This document shows positions 32,344 to 41,397 of a DNA stretch of 64,000 nt, one piece after another. The notes under the pieces were generated by a model. That model did not search any database. It was not told where the DNA came from and was given only the letters and a program-made list of their open reading frames with translations. The translations under genes were made by a program, and so were the position numbers. The first letter of the stretch is position 1, and every line of letters begins with the position of its first letter. The stretch comes from Streptomyces griseoincarnatus (GTDB taxonomy: Bacteria > Actinomycetota > Actinomycetes > Streptomycetales > Streptomycetaceae). The stretch lies in contig BMTH01000008.1 of NCBI GenBank assembly GCA_014649575.1, positions 248,001-312,000 of the forward strand, given 5' to 3'.

Positions 32344-32889
32344 ATGCGCAAGAGGCTGACAGCACAGTGGCGAAGGGGGGTGCTCCTCCTCGTGACGGGC
32401 TGTCTCGTCGCCGCGGGGGCGGCGGGATGCGGCGATGCCGGGAACGAGCACAACCCGCCGGGCGCCAACGCCCGTGTCGGACCGGTCCTGATCCGCTACG
32501 CGCACATCGCCGAACCCCCCGACGGCCCGTGGGAGCCGGGGGACGACGCGCCCTTCTACCTCTGGCTGTTCAACCAGGGGGAGGACACCGACAGACTGCT
32601 CGGCGCCGAGACGACGGTCGCGCGGTCCGTGGACACCGTGCGTGCGGACGGCACGGTACGGGGTCCCGTCGACGTACCCACCAGGAAGCTGATCGAACTG
32701 GAGAAAGGCCGAACCCACCTGCTGCTCCGCAACCTGAGCCGGCAGATCCGCGGCGGTGACTACGTGTGGGTCACCCTGCGTTTCGAGCGAGCCGGCGAGG
32801 TCGCCCTGCAGGTGCACTCCCAGGTCCCCACCTACGTCGAGGACGCCACCGACGCGCCGGGACTGACTTCCCCTTCACCGGGCGGATGA
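32344..32889 (+). CDS. PCuAC-like copper-chaperone-family lipoprotein
   Basis: A 181-residue exported lipoprotein. The signal peptide ends in a lipobox (LVAAGAAGC). The mature part follows the PCuAC fold pattern: IRYAHIAEPP, FYLWLFNQGEDTDRLLGAET, a central VDVPTRKLIELEKGRTHLLL, and the final GGDYVWVTLRFERAGEVALQ. In classical PCuAC proteins two Met and two His bind Cu(I); here the mature domain has no Met at those positions and keeps only the His of THLLL. It may bind copper differently or act only as a scaffold. ATG 32344 has a GAGAGG site upstream. Divergence from ctaD fits a role in oxidase metallation, by inference. Confidence 0.72.
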   Translation: MRKRLTAQWRRGVLLLVTGCLVAAGAAGCGDAGNEHNPPGANARVGPVLIRYAHIAEPPDGPWEPGDDAPFYLWLFNQGEDTDRLLGAETTVARSVDTVRADGTVRGPVDVPTRKLIELEKGRTHLLLRNLSRQIRGGDYVWVTLRFERAGEVALQVHSQVPTYVEDATDAPGLTSPSPGG

Positions 32890-32943
32890 CGCCGACGACG
32901 GGGTGGTGCCACCGGCCGCCCGGGTCCGTGAGCCCTCGCCGTG

Positions 32944-33498
32944 TCACGCCGGACTGCGGTCCAGGACCTCTCCGCTCCTCGCGTCCACCACGTGGACCAT
33001 CGCCGTCTCATCGGCCACGCCGAGGACGCTGACCCGCCAGACCGGATCGCCGTCACGCTCCTGCAGCTCGACGGCGGTGACGACATCACCCTCCGCCGTC
33101 TCGGCCGCTTCACGGGCCGCCTCGTCCGGCAGGATCCGGGCCTCCTCCAGGAGCCGCACCAGTTCCTGGCGCTCCGAATCCGTCAGATCGGGGCCGCTGC
33201 TCGTCCCCAGTACCTCGCCCCGGGTGGCATCGAGCCGGACCGTCGTGAGCTGCCCGTCCTGGTCCGCGATCCGGCTCTCCCACTCGGGCGAGTCCGACTC
33301 GGGCTCCTTGAGGTCCAGAGCGACCAGTTCACCGGCGGTCACTTCGGCCGCGGAAAGGCGGATGGCACGTTCATAGTCGACCTCGACCATCCCGAACCGC
33401 TCAGCGGGCTCGTTCAGCGGATCCTCCCGGCCACAGGCCACGAGTAACGACAGTGCGACGACCGGCACGCACAGGACGACCACGAGTCGCTTCCACAA
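32944..33498 (-). CDS. PepSY-domain lipoprotein
   Basis: A 184-residue lipoprotein: signal WKRLVVVLCVPVVALSLLVAC with the lipobox LLVAC. Two PepSY-like repeats follow (ERAIRLSAAEVTAGELVALD ending VRLDATRGEVLG, and EAAREAAETAEGDVVTAVEL ending HVVDARSGEVLD). PepSY domains are associated with inhibition or folding control of secreted enzymes; the specific role is unknown. I prefer TTG 33498 because GAGGG lies eight bases upstream and the signal peptide then has normal length. In-frame ATGs at 33528 and 33537 are alternatives without usable spacing. Confidence 0.7.
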   Translation of the reverse strand: MWKRLVVVLCVPVVALSLLVACGREDPLNEPAERFGMVEVDYERAIRLSAAEVTAGELVALDLKEPESDSPEWESRIADQDGQLTTVRLDATRGEVLGTSSGPDLTDSERQELVRLLEEARILPDEAAREAAETAEGDVVTAVELQERDGDPVWRVSVLGVADETAMVHVVDARSGEVLDRSPA

Positions 33499-33815
33499 CC
33501 GTTCACCCTCGTGCCGAAGAAATCCCATCCCTCTCATACGAGCCGACTTTCCATCTCAAGTGCCGTGAATCACGGACATCTCAGAAATTCACCCCGGGCG
33601 TCGGATCATCCAGCTGTCGCCATTGCCGACGCCGGGGACCGCGCTCGCCCTCGTCGCGGTGCGGGACCGCCCCGGCTGGACCGGCGGTCCAGCACGACCT
33701 CCCGCCCTGGCCGAGGGACGCTGCCGAGGTTCGGCTTCCGGCGCCTTTCGCCCCTTCCCCGCACGACTTGGTCCGGCGTCACGTCCGACGGGGTCGTCGC
33801 TCAGGCTGATCCAGG

Positions 33816-34487
33816 TCAGGGATGCGAGCCAGGGCGGACCGCGGACACGTCGAAAGTCTCCCCACACACCTGGAAGGCACGAGCCGGCGTGCTCAGCGCG
33901 TAGGTGGAACCCGGCGGGTACGCCTGCACCGACGCGGCGGGCCGTCGGCAGGGTGCGTCCGAGATCCCCTTGTTCAGGGTGTGCAAGGCGGCGTACGCGC
34001 TCTCACCCGGTGCCAGGACGACCGCGGGCCGCTTGTCCCCCGAACGCTGTGCCGGAGCGCCGATCCGCTCGCCCGAGGCGTCGAGCAGCGTGACGCCGGG
34101 GAAGCCTTCGAGGTGGCAGGCGCTTGTGCCCTTGTTGGTGAAGACCAAGGGGGCGTAGAGGTTGCCCGCGCCCGGCGAGATCCGGCCGAGGGAAAGCGCG
34201 AGGCGGTCATGGGTGCAGCGGGGAGCGGCGTCGCCGGGCGGGGCCGGTGACACCGACGGCGTGCTGCGAGCGGGGGAGGGTGCGTCCGGCCCCGGAGTGG
34301 CTGCGGCGGAGGGGGAGCCGGTCACCGTGGACGCCTTGTCGCCCGATGTCCCCGGTGGGGAGGACGCCGAGGTGCTGACGCCTTCGCCACCGCAGGCCGT
34401 CAGGGCGGCGAGCGTGATCAAGGCGACGGCGCCGAGCGGGCCTCGGCGTAGCCGGGGGGTGCGGCGGGACGAACCGGACCGCTGCAT
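33816..34487 (-). CDS. DUF4232 lipoprotein
   Basis: A 223-residue lipoprotein with basic N-terminus, hydrophobic core (GAVALITLAALTAC) and lipobox Cys. A long Ser/Pro/Thr-rich linker (about residues 35-90) leads to a DUF4232 domain: CTHDRLALSLG, LYAPLVFTNKGTSACHLEGF, PGVTLLDASGERIG, a basic/Pro loop and LAPGESAYAALH. Four Cys in the domain could form two disulfides. The domain is common in actinobacterial exported proteins; function unknown. ATG 34487 has AAGGA six bases upstream. Confidence 0.82.
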   Translation of the reverse strand: MQRSGSSRRTPRLRRGPLGAVALITLAALTACGGEGVSTSASSPPGTSGDKASTVTGSPSAAATPGPDAPSPARSTPSVSPAPPGDAAPRCTHDRLALSLGRISPGAGNLYAPLVFTNKGTSACHLEGFPGVTLLDASGERIGAPAQRSGDKRPAVVLAPGESAYAALHTLNKGISDAPCRRPAASVQAYPPGSTYALSTPARAFQVCGETFDVSAVRPGSHP

Positions 34488-34910
34488 GAGGAGTCCTTCC
34501 TCGAGACCGTGGCGGACACTGGGACGGGCACCGCGTTCCCTTCCGCGGAGGGCTCACACGCTTCCGCCTCCGGTTGGGCGGACATCCCGTCGGCTGCGGC
34601 GATGACGCCACAGAGGCACGCCGGGCACCGGGCGACCTGCGTCGGCGCATACGGTGCCGCGTCGGCCCTGCGGCCGCCGCCCCGGCTTCCGTACGCCGGC
34701 TTCCGTACCCCCGGCTTCCGTACCGCCGGACGGTCGACGCTCGTACACCGAGCGCCATGCACACCCCGTAGGCCCACAGGCTCGGAACCGGCCGGGGAAC
34801 GACACCCACGTCCCTATTCGCGCCTGCCGCGTGTCCCGCGCGACACCATGGGCACCCGAGCAGCACCCCTTCCCGTACCTGTGAACGCTCCGTCCGAAGG
34901 GATGATCCGG
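34488..34910. other. Intergenic region with direct repeats
   Basis: This 423-bp region lies between the divergent DUF4232 gene and a small membrane-protein gene. The open frames across it are Arg/Pro-rich and look non-coding. Three direct repeats near 34682 are listed separately. Confidence 0.45.
34682..34723. repeat. 3 x direct repeat CCGGCTTCCGTAC
   Basis: Copies start at 34682, 34696 and 34711, each followed by one or two variable bases. They could be regulator binding sites on one DNA face or simple duplications. Confidence 0.6.
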
Positions 34911-35180
34911 ATGTTCATACTCGGACTGCTCCTCCTCGCAGCCACGGGAGCCTTCACCGGCTTGGTGATCGCCGGCAACCTCTCCGGTGGCCCCGAGTAC
35001 ACCGTGTCCGTACTCGGCCAGGACATCGCCACCATGAACACGCTGGCCGTCTTCTGCTCCGGCCTGGCCCTCGCGCTCATCTTCTGCGCGGGCCTGAGCG
35101 CGGTGTCGAGCGCAGCGGCCCACCGCCGCCGCGAGCGCCCCCGCACACGCGCGACTCGGCCCGGTGGCCCCGGCCGGTGA
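34911..35180 (+). CDS. Small two-helix membrane protein, unknown function
   Basis: An 89-residue protein with two transmembrane helices (MFILGLLLLAATGAFTGLVI and TLAVFCSGLALALIFCAGLS) joined by a short polar loop (GGPEYTVSVLGQDIATM), and a highly basic tail (HRRRERPRTRATRPGG). Small proteins of this shape are frequent in Streptomyces; I do not recognise a named family. The start is taken as ATG 34911, with GAAGGG at a good distance; ATG 34902 is too close to it. Confidence 0.65.
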   Translation: MFILGLLLLAATGAFTGLVIAGNLSGGPEYTVSVLGQDIATMNTLAVFCSGLALALIFCAGLSAVSSAAAHRRRERPRTRATRPGGPGR

Positions 35181-35267
35181 GACGGGACAGGCACCCGGCA
35201 CCCGACACCCGGACATGCGCGGGCCGGGCGGCCAGGGAGGCGGAGCGGCGCGAGAAAGTCGCAGCCT

Positions 35268-35840
35268 TCACCGTCCGCGGTCACCCGACGAGCCGGGGAC
35301 CGGCTGCTGTCCGACGTCGTGGTGGCGCGTTCGCCGCTCCCGTACGCCGTCCATGGCGCTTCCCGAGCCGTGTTGCGAGCGGGAGATCACGCTGAAACTG
35401 CCGTCCGTCTCCAGGACCACCGCGTGTACCAGCTCCAGCGCACCGGTCCCCTGGGCGCGGATCGCCTGACGCACCTCGTCCGGTGTGACTCGTTGGCCCC
35501 GCATCGCCTCATGGAGCAAGCGGCCCTCGTGCAGCAGCAAGGTCGGCTCGGCCTTCACCAGCCGGCGGACACCCCGGAAGCGGACCGACGCCCAAGCCGT
35601 GACGAACTGCAGCGTCACCAGCGAGCCGAGAGCGACGGCCCCTTCCCAGAGGGCCACCTGCCGGTTGAGCAGGATGGTGGCCAGGGTCGATCCCAGCGCG
35701 ACCGTGACCACCAGGTCGAAGGCGTTCATCTTCGACAGTGTCCGCTTGCCCGACGCCCGTACCGCGGCGATGAGGATCGGGTAGGCCAGCCCTGCCATGA
35801 CGAGTACGCGGAAGAATTCATTCCAGGAATCGAAGAACAC
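35268..35840 (-). CDS. DUF421 (YetF/YcaP-like) membrane protein
   Basis: A protein of about 190 residues with three N-terminal transmembrane helices (FFRVLVMAGLAYPILIAAVR and AFDLVVTVALGSTLATILLN among them) and the DUF421 core: RASGKRTLSKMNAFDLV, the LLNRQVALWEG loop, VKAEPTLLLHEGRLLHEAM, VTPDEVRQAIRAQG and LVHAVVLETDGSFSVI. Function of the family is unknown, though B. subtilis members are spore-associated. GTG 35840 is chosen by the AGAGG site and because the domain starts there; an in-frame start at 35951 would add an Arg-rich stretch. It is convergent with the small membrane gene. Confidence 0.78.
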   Translation of the reverse strand: MFFDSWNEFFRVLVMAGLAYPILIAAVRASGKRTLSKMNAFDLVVTVALGSTLATILLNRQVALWEGAVALGSLVTLQFVTAWASVRFRGVRRLVKAEPTLLLHEGRLLHEAMRGQRVTPDEVRQAIRAQGTGALELVHAVVLETDGSFSVISRSQHGSGSAMDGVRERRTRHHDVGQQPVPGSSGDRGR

Positions 35841-35996
35841 GAAGCCTCTGGTACCCGGCGCGAGGGCCCCTCCCACAAGGACCAAGGTGCGAAAGCCCGG
35901 TCCGTCAGGCCGGCGGCCGTCCCGGCGCCGCCCGAGCCTCGAACGCCGCACCGCGCTCCGGCCCGGCGATGGACGCGTGGGTGGGCCTGTGCGGGT

Positions 35997-37262
35997 TCAC
36001 TTCACGGACTCCTCGGTTCCTCCGGTGGCCGCTCGACGGTAAAGGGCCAGGCCGGGAGCTGTGGTGACGCCGTGCACGACGGTGCTGACCGCGATGACCA
36101 GTGTCCCGGCCGCCAGGACTTCCGGGTCGGCGCCGAGCCGGTGGGCTTCCATGGTCAGGTAGAACAGGGCCGAGACCCCGATGGGGCCGAACCAGCCCAG
36201 GAAGACGGCGTCCCGCCAGGACAGGGACAGGGGGCGCTTGAGGGCGATCAGGACCGGCAGGCGGCGCACCAACAGCACACCGAGAACCAGCAGAATGGCG
36301 CGCCACCAGCCCAGCTCGCCCCACTCACGCCAGGGCGTCATGGCTCCGAGCAGTACGAAAAGCGGCAGGACGAGGAAGCGGTTGACCGCTTCGTCGATCT
36401 TGTTCTCACTCGTTCGTTCCTGCACCGAACTGACCGCGTTGAAGGCCAGGCCGCTGACGAAGACGGCCAGAACGCCGTCGAAGCGCAGCAGCCCGGACGC
36501 GCCCAGCACGAAGAGGGCCAGCAGCAAGGTGTACACCAGCAGCGGGCCGGGCGAGATGCTTCCGCTCCTCTCCGCCACGCGCAGTACTCTCCCGCCCAGC
36601 CAGCCCGCTGCCACTCCGAGGACGACCGCACCCCACACCTGCCACAGTGACTCCGTCAGCGCTCGTGTCCCCGTCAGCGGTCCGGCGATCGCCACAGCGG
36701 CGAGCACCAGGGGCAGCGCGAGCCCGTCGTTGGCGCCCGACTCCAAGGAGAGCAACTGCCGGGTCCGGGCGGTGATCCCCCTTTCGGCGGGCTCGCCGGT
36801 GACGACGCTGGAGGCAAGCACCGGGTCGGTCGGACACAGAGCCGCTCCCAGCAGCGCCGCCGTACCGAGTCCGAGCCCGAGTGCGGCAGCCGACACCACC
36901 GTGGTGAGCAGTGCCATCCCGGCCATGGCCACGATCAGCAGGGCCAGCAGCGGTCTCGCCCGTGCTCGCACGTCATGGAACGGATAACGCAGGGCCACGG
37001 CCATGACCGAGACCGCCAGGAGCAGACGGGAGACCTCGTGCAGATCTTCGTGTCCCTCCACCACTGTCGGCAGATCAACGGCTCCCAGCGCCTCCGGGCC
37101 GAGGACCATTCCTGTCAGCAGGGCCAGGAGCGGCGCGCTCAGCGGAAGGTGCCGAAGCCGCCCGGAGAGCGCCGCCACCACGAGTCCCAGTGCACCGACC
37201 ACCGTCAGCAGGACGTTCAGCATGCCGGTCTGCTTGCCCGGCCGTGGAAGGAACATGTCCAT
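35997..37262 (-). CDS. CPA1-type cation/proton antiporter (NhaP-like)
   Basis: A 421-residue protein of about 12 transmembrane helices. The CPA1 landmarks are LGAALCPTDPVLASSVV (Asp in the unwound helix) and RQLLSLESGANDGLALPLV (Asn-Asp ion site), plus FLGWFGPIGVSALFYL. It should exchange Na+ or K+ for protons across the plasma membrane. ATG 37262 is used; ATG 37223 would shorten it by 13 residues. It is the first of two CPA1 paralogues in this window. Both keep the ND motif but differ in the remainder, so they are not a recent duplication. Confidence 0.9.
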   Translation of the reverse strand: MDMFLPRPGKQTGMLNVLLTVVGALGLVVAALSGRLRHLPLSAPLLALLTGMVLGPEALGAVDLPTVVEGHEDLHEVSRLLLAVSVMAVALRYPFHDVRARARPLLALLIVAMAGMALLTTVVSAAALGLGLGTAALLGAALCPTDPVLASSVVTGEPAERGITARTRQLLSLESGANDGLALPLVLAAVAIAGPLTGTRALTESLWQVWGAVVLGVAAGWLGGRVLRVAERSGSISPGPLLVYTLLLALFVLGASGLLRFDGVLAVFVSGLAFNAVSSVQERTSENKIDEAVNRFLVLPLFVLLGAMTPWREWGELGWWRAILLVLGVLLVRRLPVLIALKRPLSLSWRDAVFLGWFGPIGVSALFYLTMEAHRLGADPEVLAAGTLVIAVSTVVHGVTTAPGLALYRRAATGGTEESVK

Positions 37263-37408
37263 TCAGCCCGTCAACCCGCCCGATGGACCAGACCCGCTGC
37301 AGGCGACCGGCACCGCGTGAGCCACCCAGGGCAGAACCCCAGAAGGCGCGAGAAGTCGATCCAGGGTAGGAAGGGACGAGTCCAGGAACCGACGCCGTGG
37401 AGCCCGAC

Positions 37409-38158
37409 ATGGCCAATCCCGCGAACAGGGGCACGCCCCCCGGCGCCCAGCCGGCGGGAACCGGCGGGGAGCGGCCCGACAGTGCGCCGGGGGAGGCGAG
37501 AGAGCCCTATTCACGCATTGTCGTGCGTCCCTTGGGCAGTCCCCTGCCCTTGGGCTTCGTGGGGCTCTCCGGTGGCACCTTCGTCCTGGCCGGACTGCAG
37601 CTCGGCTGGGTTCCGACGGCTCAGACGCACGCGGTCGCGCTGGTGCTGCTGGCCTTCGTCTTTCCGGCGCAGGCGCTGGCGAGCGTGCTGGGATTCCTGT
37701 GCCGTGACGCCGTCGCGGCCACAGGTATGGGTGTGCTGGCCGGCACCTGGCTGGCGACGGGTGCGATCATGGCGAGCGGTCCGCCGGGAGCCACCAGCGA
37801 AGCTGCCGGGTTGCTGCTCCTGCTGGCCGGGCTCGCGCTGCTGATTCCGGTCACGGCCAGCGGGTCCGACAAACTCGTCGCCTCCGTGGTCCTGGCCACG
37901 TCGTCCCTGCGCTTCTTCCTCACCGGCGCCTACCACCTGTCCGGCGGCACGGCGTGGAAGGAGGCGGCCGGCGTCACGGGCCTGGTGCTCACCGCTGTCG
38001 CGCTGTACGCCGCGCTGGCTTTCGAAGTCGAGGACGTCAGGCACCGTACGGTGCTGCCGACGTTGCGGCGGGGCTCGGGGGCCAAAGCCTTCGACGGTAC
38101 CTCCGGGCACCAGTTCGCCGACGTCATCAAGGAAGCCGGAGTGCGCCGGGAGCTGTGA
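37409..38158 (+). CDS. GPR1/FUN34/YaaH-like membrane protein
   Basis: A protein of about 249 residues with an N-terminal hydrophilic region and six hydrophobic segments. SPLPLGFVGLSGGTFVLAGL resembles the N-P-x-P-L-G-L opening of acetate/succinate permeases of the YaaH (SatP) family, but the Asn is missing. Other segments: TGMGVLAGTWLATGAIMASG, AAGLLLLLAGLALLIPVTAS and GVTGLVLTAVALYAALAFEV. The C-terminus is polar (VLPTLRRGSGAKAFDG). Transport function is family inference. ATG 37409 with GTGGAG six bases before it is preferred over GTG 37397. Confidence 0.7.
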   Translation: MANPANRGTPPGAQPAGTGGERPDSAPGEAREPYSRIVVRPLGSPLPLGFVGLSGGTFVLAGLQLGWVPTAQTHAVALVLLAFVFPAQALASVLGFLCRDAVAATGMGVLAGTWLATGAIMASGPPGATSEAAGLLLLLAGLALLIPVTASGSDKLVASVVLATSSLRFFLTGAYHLSGGTAWKEAAGVTGLVLTAVALYAALAFEVEDVRHRTVLPTLRRGSGAKAFDGTSGHQFADVIKEAGVRREL

Positions 38159-38285
38159 CGGCATCGGATGTCCGGCCGAGGAGCTCTTCCTCGCGGGAAA
38201 TCGTCCCGTCCGGTCCGGGTACCCATCGTCCGTGTCACCGCCGCGCCGGCATGACGCGCACTACGTGTGAAGGGAGATGGTGGCC

Positions 38286-40751
38286 GTGGGCCGCAGGGAC
38301 GCGATCGCCGAGCCGTGGGGAAGCCGGACGCCGTACGGGCCGGGCGAGCCCTGGCCGGTACGGGTGGACGCCCATCTGGCGGAGGGCGTGAGCGCCGAGC
38401 AGGTGGACCGGTGGGTACCGTCGGCGTCCGTCCTGCACTCGAACGGGGATGCGATGGACATCGCGGTGAAGGACGGCCGGATCGTCGGGGTTCGCGGCCG
38501 GGCGCACGACCGGGTCAATCACGGCCGGCTGGGTCCGAAGGACCTGTTCGGGTGGCAGGCGAACGCCTCCGCCGACCGGCTGACGCGGCCGCTGGTGCGG
38601 GAGAACGGCCGACTGGTGGAGACCGACTGGGACACCGCGATGGACCGCGTCGTGGCACGGACCCGGGAGCTCCTGGACGAGCAGGGACCGAGTGCGATCG
38701 GCTTCTACACCACCGGGCAGTTGTTCGCCGAGGAGTACTACACGCTGGGGGTGATCGCCCACGGAGGGCTGGGCACCAACCACGTGGACGGCAACACCCG
38801 GTTGTGCACGGCGACCGCGGCGGCGGCGTTGAAGGAGTCGTTCGGCTGTGACGGGCAGCCCGGCTCCTACGCGGACATCGACCACGCCGACGTCATCGCC
38901 CTGTTCGGCCACAACATGGCCGAGACGCAGAGCGTGCTGTGGACGCGGGTGCTGGACCGGCTGGCAGGACCCCGTCCGCCCGCCCTGGTCTGCGTCGACC
39001 CGCGGATGACACCGGTGGCACGGGCGGCCACCGTGCACCTGGCGCCCCGGCCGGGGACGAACGTGGCGCTGATGAACGGCCTGCTGCACGAGATCATCGC
39101 CAACGGCTGGGTCGACCACGACTACATCGACGCCCACGTCGTGGGTTTCGACGAGTTGAGCAAACGGGTCGAGGACTATCCGCCCGAGCACGTGGCGGAG
39201 ATCTGCGACGTGCCCGCCGACCGGATCCGTGAGGCCGCCCGCGTGCTGGGCACCGCGAAGCGGCTGATGTCCACGGTGCTCCAGGGCTTCTACCAGTCCC
39301 ATCAGGCCACCGCCGCCGCCGTCCAGGTCAACAACCTGCACCTGGTCCGCGGCATGCTGGGCCGGCCCGGTTGCGGCCTGCTGCAGATGAACGGGCAGCC
39401 CTCGGCGGAGAACACCCGCGAGTGCGGCGCGGACGGTGATCTCGCGGGGTTCCGCAACTGGTCCAACGACGCACACGTGGCCGACCTGGCTCGTGTGTGG
39501 AACGTCGACCCGATGCAGATTCCGCACTACGCCCCGCCCACCCACGCCATGCGGATGATGCGGTACGCGGAGGAGGGTTCCCTCCGCATGCTGTGGGTCA
39601 GCGCCACCAACCCCGCGGTCTCCCTGCCGGAACTGAGCCGCATTCGCTCCGTGCTCTCCCAGGATCGGCTGTTCCTGGTGGTCCAGGACCTCTTCCTGAC
39701 CGAGACGGCACAGCTGGCGGACGTGGTGCTGCCGGCTGCCACCTGGGGCGAGAAGACCGGTGTCTTCACCAACGCCGACCGTACGGTCCACCTGTCGGAG
39801 AAGGCCGTCGACCCTCCCGGCCAGGCACGTGCGGACCTGGACATCTTCATCGACTACGCACGCCGCCTGGACCTGCGCGACAAGGACGGCCGGCCGCTGG
39901 TGAAATGGCACGACGCGGAATCCGCGTTCGAGGCGTGGAAGGAATGCAGCCGCGGCCGGCCGTGCGACTACACCGGCCTCACCTACGCCAAGCTGCGCGA
40001 GCGCGGCGGCATCCAGTGGCCGTGCACCGAGGAGCACCCGAACGGCACCGAACGCCTCTACGCCGACGGCGCGTTCTTCAGCGACCCCGAGTACTGCGAG
40101 AGCTACGGCCGGGATCTGCTCACCGGCGCGCCGTTCGAACCCACCGAGTACAAGGCGCTCAACCCCGACGGCAAGGCCATGCTCAAGGCAGCCGGCTTCC
40201 TCGAGCCCCACGAGCAGCCCGGCGAGGACTTCCCGTACGTGCTGATCACCGGTCGTACGCTGTACCACTTCCACACCCGCACCAAGACCGGCCGCGCCCC
40301 GCAACTGCAGGCCGCCGCCCCGGAGGTGTGGGTGGAGATCTCATCCCATGACGCGAACGCGGAAGGACTGGACGAGGGTGATTTGATGGAGATCAGCACG
40401 CCGCGCGGCAGCGTCCGGGCCAGGCTCCGCATCAGCGGCATCCGCGAGGGCGTGCTCTTCCTCCCCTTCCACTACGGCTACTGGGACACGGACGCCGGAC
40501 ACGAGCCCGTCCGCGCGGGCCGGGCGGCCAACGAGCTCACCCTCACCGACTGGGACCCCGCGTCCAAGCAGCCGATCTTCAAGACCGCGGCGGCCACGCT
40601 CCGCCGTGTCACCGGGACCGACGGCCCTTCACCCGCTCCGACCACGACGGCCTCCGCCCCGGTGGCCGCGCACGTCCCCGCGACCGCCGGCGGGGAGCGC
40701 GCGGACGCCGAAGAGGATCCGCGTCCGTCGGGCGAAGGAGGCGAGCGGTGA
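38286..40751 (+). CDS. Molybdopterin oxidoreductase (DMSO reductase superfamily) without N-terminal Fe-S cluster
   Basis: A protein of about 821 residues with molybdopterin-oxidoreductase and molydopterin-dinucleotide-binding domains (YVLITGRTLYHFHTRTKTGR, VWVEISSHDANAEGLDEGDL). Mo ligand candidate: Cys in DGNTRLCTATA. Normal family members begin with Cys-x2-Cys-x3-Cys for a 4Fe-4S cluster; the equivalent stretch here is SASVLHSNGDAMDIAVKDGR with none of these Cys, although GRIVGVRGRA and the basic RVNHGRLGPKDLFGW that follow are conserved. Closest in layout to assimilatory nitrate reductase or formate dehydrogenase alpha chains. GTG 38286 fits AGGGAG at 38271; ATG 38277 is directly next to it. 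The stop overlaps the next gene (GTGA). Confidence 0.88.
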   Translation: MGRRDAIAEPWGSRTPYGPGEPWPVRVDAHLAEGVSAEQVDRWVPSASVLHSNGDAMDIAVKDGRIVGVRGRAHDRVNHGRLGPKDLFGWQANASADRLTRPLVRENGRLVETDWDTAMDRVVARTRELLDEQGPSAIGFYTTGQLFAEEYYTLGVIAHGGLGTNHVDGNTRLCTATAAAALKESFGCDGQPGSYADIDHADVIALFGHNMAETQSVLWTRVLDRLAGPRPPALVCVDPRMTPVARAATVHLAPRPGTNVALMNGLLHEIIANGWVDHDYIDAHVVGFDELSKRVEDYPPEHVAEICDVPADRIREAARVLGTAKRLMSTVLQGFYQSHQATAAAVQVNNLHLVRGMLGRPGCGLLQMNGQPSAENTRECGADGDLAGFRNWSNDAHVADLARVWNVDPMQIPHYAPPTHAMRMMRYAEEGSLRMLWVSATNPAVSLPELSRIRSVLSQDRLFLVVQDLFLTETAQLADVVLPAATWGEKTGVFTNADRTVHLSEKAVDPPGQARADLDIFIDYARRLDLRDKDGRPLVKWHDAESAFEAWKECSRGRPCDYTGLTYAKLRERGGIQWPCTEEHPNGTERLYADGAFFSDPEYCESYGRDLLTGAPFEPTEYKALNPDGKAMLKAAGFLEPHEQPGEDFPYVLITGRTLYHFHTRTKTGRAPQLQAAAPEVWVEISSHDANAEGLDEGDLMEISTPRGSVRARLRISGIREGVLFLPFHYGYWDTDAGHEPVRAGRAANELTLTDWDPASKQPIFKTAAATLRRVTGTDGPSPAPTTTASAPVAAHVPATAGGERADAEEDPRPSGEGGER

Positions 40752-41230
40752 AGATCGGACTGCTGCTGCACGAACTCCACCGGGACGAGAACGACCTTGC
40801 ACATGCGTTGCTGCGCGTCTCCGAACGCCACAAGGTCGACCATGAGATCCACCACGTCGCCCGGGACCTGACCCGCTGGTCGCAGGGGCACGTCCGCACC
40901 CTCGCGGACCTCGGCGAACGGTTCGGCACCCGGCTCGATCCCGACCCCGTGGACGAGACGAGGACGGCCGAACGCCTGCGGGACAAGGCCGGCGAACTCG
41001 TCGGCCGGAAACCGCAGGCGGCCCTGCTCCTGCTGAGGGACCTCCGGGAAATCTATGTCAAGGCAGCCGGGCTCTCGGTGGACTGGGAGATGCTCGCCCA
41101 GGCGGCGCAAGGGCTGAAGGACGCCGAGCTGCTCGCGACCGTCCAGTCCTGCCATCCCGACACACTGCGCCAGATGCGGTGGGCGAACGCGAAGCTGAAG
41201 GACTCCTCCACCCAAATCCTCGTCAGCTGA
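40748..41230 (+). CDS. Helical partner protein of the molybdopterin enzyme, unknown function
   Basis: A 160-residue, mostly alpha-helical cytosolic protein. The N-terminal MKIGLLLHELHRDENDLAHA and RVSERHKVDHEIHHVARDL are His/Glu-rich, with spacing suggestive of a ferritin-like or haemerythrin-like four-helix bundle, but I cannot assign metal ligands with confidence. GTG 40748 overlaps the molybdoenzyme stop (GTGA) and has GAAGGAGG upstream, so translation is coupled. A role as electron-transfer or assembly partner for the cluster-less molybdoenzyme is inferred only from this coupling. Confidence 0.75.
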   Translation: MKIGLLLHELHRDENDLAHALLRVSERHKVDHEIHHVARDLTRWSQGHVRTLADLGERFGTRLDPDPVDETRTAERLRDKAGELVGRKPQAALLLLRDLREIYVKAAGLSVDWEMLAQAAQGLKDAELLATVQSCHPDTLRQMRWANAKLKDSSTQILVS

Positions 41231-41397
41231 CCGCAGGGCGGCCGCACATCGGTACGTGAACAGCGCACGGACGGCGCAGCCGTACGGCGGGCGCCGGCCT
41301 GCCCGCCTTCGGTCGCTGCCGCACCGGTGCGTGCAGCGGATCAGGGCCGGGCCGCCCCGGTGTTCTGCCGGAGCACGGTGTGCGGTGAGGTGGGACA

